Of a DNA stretch of 8,155 nt, positions 6,425-8,155 are shown piece after piece. Source of the DNA: Alphaproteobacteria bacterium CG11_big_fil_rev_8_21_14_0_20_44_7. Lineage in GTDB: Bacteria; Pseudomonadota; Alphaproteobacteria; Rickettsiales; 21-14-0-20-44-7. The stretch's first letter is position 1; every line of letters starts with the position of its first letter. Position numbers and translations under genes: made by a program. Location of the stretch: contig PCXJ01000068.1 in NCBI GenBank assembly GCA_002787615.1, forward strand, positions 1 through 8,155, written 5' to 3'. The notes beneath the pieces were generated by a model. It was given only the letters and a program-made list of their open reading frames with translations, had not been told where the DNA came from and searched no databases.

Positions 6425-7107
6425 TTAGATAATGCCTCAGTGAATAATTGCTTCAATTCCTGATGAGAATCTACAAGAAATGCTTGCTCTGCAAAATTTT
6501 TGGCAAGCCCAGTATCCTTATATACTATGGGAGTCATTCCGGCGGCGATGGCGCACTCAACATCAATTATTGAATCTCCGATAAACCAGATATGTTTTCC
6601 CGGATTTAAGCCGCTTGGCTTTAATGCATGGAAGGCAGGGTCGGGGTATGGCTTGTCACGCTCAGCATCAGTTGCACCGGTGATTTTATCAAAATATTTA
6701 TCCCAGCCCATATGACTTGATTCCATGCGCAAAACCGGCCCTTGCTTGTTGCTGACCACGGCGCGGAAAATATTAGTAGTGGCGAGATATTCCATTAAAT
6801 CCAGCGCGCCTTCAAGCGGGGTGAGTGTATCGAGGTGGTTTTTGCGATAATTATCGGAATAAATCTGCCCGGCTTCTTGCCATTTATCACCGAATAATTT
6901 CGGGAAATGGTCGCGCAAGGAACGTCCGACATTTTGCTTAGTTTCCTCAATCGTCCATGGTTTTGCACCCATATGTTCAAAAGTTTGCACTAGCGAGGTG
7001 TGGATAATCGGCCAAGTATCAACCAGTGTATTATCCCAGTCAAAAATCACGCCTTTTGGTTTGGTCAGGGTTTTTTCTTCCAAGTCATTTACATCATATG
7101 CTTTCAT
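6421..7107 (-). CDS. HAD-superfamily phosphatase, phosphoglycolate phosphatase-like
   Basis: This is a haloacid dehalogenase-type hydrolase of 228 residues, probably a cytosolic phosphatase for a small phosphorylated metabolite. All four motifs are present: motif I DWDNTLVDT with nucleophile D23 and acid D25; motif II S119-N120; motif III K152 in DKPYPDP; and motif IV GDSIIDVECA with D178 and D182. The helical cap lies between motifs I and II (about 30-100), as in the Gph/PGP group. The substrate cannot be read from the sequence. It overlaps ribA by 4 nt, so a role in riboflavin synthesis is possible: HAD enzymes dephosphorylate 5-amino-6-ribitylamino-uracil 5'-phosphate in other bacteria. 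Repair of 2-phosphoglycolate is the main alternative. The start at 7107 gives about 19 residues before motif I, slightly longer than usual. Confidence 0.9.
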   Translation of the reverse strand: MKAYDVNDLEEKTLTKPKGVIFDWDNTLVDTWPIIHTSLVQTFEHMGAKPWTIEETKQNVGRSLRDHFPKLFGDKWQEAGQIYSDNYRKNHLDTLTPLEGALDLMEYLATTNIFRAVVSNKQGPVLRMESSHMGWDKYFDKITGATDAERDKPYPDPAFHALKPSGLNPGKHIWFIGDSIIDVECAIAAGMTPIVYKDTGLAKNFAEQAFLVDSHQELKQLFTEALSK

Positions 7108-7123
7108 GCACTATATATGGCGC
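7108..7123. promoter_or_regulatory. Very short divergent intergenic gap with TATATA core
   Basis: Only 16 bp separate the start codon of the HAD gene (minus) from that of the membrane protein (plus). The gap holds TATATA (7112-7117), which reads the same on both strands. On the plus strand it lies 6 nt before ATG at 7124, so as a -10 box it would give a nearly leaderless transcript. On the minus strand it is only about 4-5 nt from the HAD ATG. No ribosome binding site fits here. Either promoters lie inside the opposite gene or one annotated start is too far upstream. The regulatory role is weakly supported. Confidence 0.2.
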
Positions 7124-8155
7124 ATGATAAAAAATAATACAATGTTATTTTTTGGTGGATTCTTCCTGATCGCAACGATTATCCCGCAGGTTATGGGGTT
7201 TCAGGGTAGTGATATTAGCTGGCTGCAATATGCGGCAGAACGTGTGCTAAATGGGGAAGTGTTGAATGTTGAGGTGATAGAATCCAATCCGCCATTGATT
7301 GTTTACCTCAATATGATTCCGGTTTTTATTGGAAAAATATTGGGTGTTTCTGCGCAAATTTGCTTTGTTGCCTTTGTTGCGTTACTTACCCTGATTTCTC
7401 TCTGGGCGTGCTTCAAAATTACGCAGGAAAACTGGCTGCGCTTGGCCTTGATATTCGCGCTGACTTTTTATGCGGGGGTGAATTTTGGGCAGCGTGAGCA
7501 TTTTATGCTGATATTCGCTTTGCCATATTTGCTGCTTTTGGGCGAGGGGCGTGAGGGGCATAAGAATCTCACAATCTTTGCGGCGCTATTCGCATCATTC
7601 GGGCTGGCTCTCAAACCGTTTTATCTGCTCATCTGGGCAATGGCGGCGATTTTTTATGCAATTTATAAGCGTGATATTACGAAATTATTTATCCGTGAGA
7701 ATTTTATAATCGGCATTATGCTGCTGTTATATATCTTATATTTGCTGCTGATTGAGCGCAATTATGCGTTTGAAGTTTTTCCGTGGGTTCTGGAATTTTA
7801 TGGTGGTTTTAAATATAATTTCTGGAAGGTTTTTCTATATATTTATGGCAGTGTGATTCTTGCGCAAGTGAGCTTCTGGATGATATTCTTCTTTTGCCGC
7901 AAATGTTTGAATCGCAGAATCTGGCTGTTTTGGGTGTGCAATACGGCGGCATTAATCACGGTGCAGGCTCAGCAAATGGGTTGGCCAAACCATTTTTACC
8001 CTGCCCATGCTTTTGCAATTTTGCTGAATATCAGCCTTATATTTGCGTTATTTGAGAATCTCAAAGCCCGCTACAGCAAATTGATTATTTTTCTGGCAAG
8101 TTTTATCCTCACCATATTTCTGGCACTTGGTTTTGTTGCAAATATTACAATCGGA
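7124..8155 (+). CDS. Polytopic membrane protein, likely GT-C type glycosyltransferase, 3' end missing
   Basis: The frame is open for 344 codons and runs off the window edge. Strongly hydrophobic segments recur near residues 6-25, 57-71, 78-98, 104-118, 126-140, 149-181, 192-211, 234-256, 266-282, 292-310 and 318-342, giving about ten or more membrane passes. The first large loop has D30 in FQGSDISWLQYAAERVLNGE and then NPPLIVYL (55-62). That layout resembles dolichyl-phosphate-mannose/ArnT-like GT-C enzymes, which use a lipid-linked sugar on the outer face of the inner membrane and have a catalytic Asp in this loop. GQREH (122-126) and GWPNHFYPAHAF (286-297) look like further family motifs. 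The acceptor and donor are unknown; cell-surface glycan assembly is the likely setting. ATG at 7124 was chosen because it places the first membrane segment at the N-terminus; ATG at 7142 is possible. The gene is divergent from all others here. Confidence 0.8.
   Translation, partial: MIKNNTMLFFGGFFLIATIIPQVMGFQGSDISWLQYAAERVLNGEVLNVEVIESNPPLIVYLNMIPVFIGKILGVSAQICFVAFVALLTLISLWACFKITQENWLRLALIFALTFYAGVNFGQREHFMLIFALPYLLLLGEGREGHKNLTIFAALFASFGLALKPFYLLIWAMAAIFYAIYKRDITKLFIRENFIIGIMLLLYILYLLLIERNYAFEVFPWVLEFYGGFKYNFWKVFLYIYGSVILAQVSFWMIFFFCRKCLNRRIWLFWVCNTAALITVQAQQMGWPNHFYPAHAFAILLNISLIFALFENLKARYSKLIIFLASFILTIFLALGFVANITIG

Noticed and set aside
1..8155. A mobile element, defence system or CRISPR array
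   Set aside because: There are no transposase or integrase motifs, no flanking repeats, and no regularly spaced repeats. All genes are core metabolic, replication, transcription, signalling or envelope types.

Overview
The window looks like chromosomal core DNA from a fairly low-GC alphaproteobacterium. Three things suggest this. The sigma-70 protein has a long, acidic non-conserved region. The GTP cyclohydrolase II carries the long N-terminal extension seen in alphaproteobacterial RibA. A HAD phosphatase of the 'DWDNTLVDTW...PWT.EET' type, familiar from Rhodospirillales-like genomes, lies beside it. I cannot name the genus.

Six genes run on the minus strand and one on the plus strand, with almost no non-coding DNA. 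In transcription order (right to left) the minus-strand run is: a HAD phosphatase (7107-6421), ribA (6424-5420, overlapping the HAD gene by 4 nt), a GGDEF diguanylate cyclase (5365-4340), ccmC for cytochrome c maturation (4340-3639, overlapping by 1 nt), the primase gene dnaG (3574-1817), and the main sigma factor gene rpoD (1800-1, cut by the window edge inside region 2.1). On the plus strand, starting 16 bp from the HAD gene, a polytopic membrane protein resembling a GT-C glycosyltransferase runs off the right edge (7124-8155).

The dnaG-rpoD pair is the downstream half of the classical macromolecular-synthesis operon. Here it follows ccmC and a signalling gene rather than rpsU or gatB. The HAD/ribA pair is tightly coupled and could belong together in riboflavin synthesis, because the dephosphorylation step of that pathway is normally done by HAD enzymes.

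I see no RNA genes, insertion sequences, CRISPR array, phage genes or convincing terminators, and no gene-free stretch longer than 64 bp. The most unusual feature is the sigma factor: about 150 residues of lysine-rich, arginine-free, PAKK-containing sequence sit in front of region 1.1, and a strongly acidic tract lies in the non-conserved region. Otherwise this is ordinary housekeeping DNA, and I found no clear candidate for a new multi-gene system.
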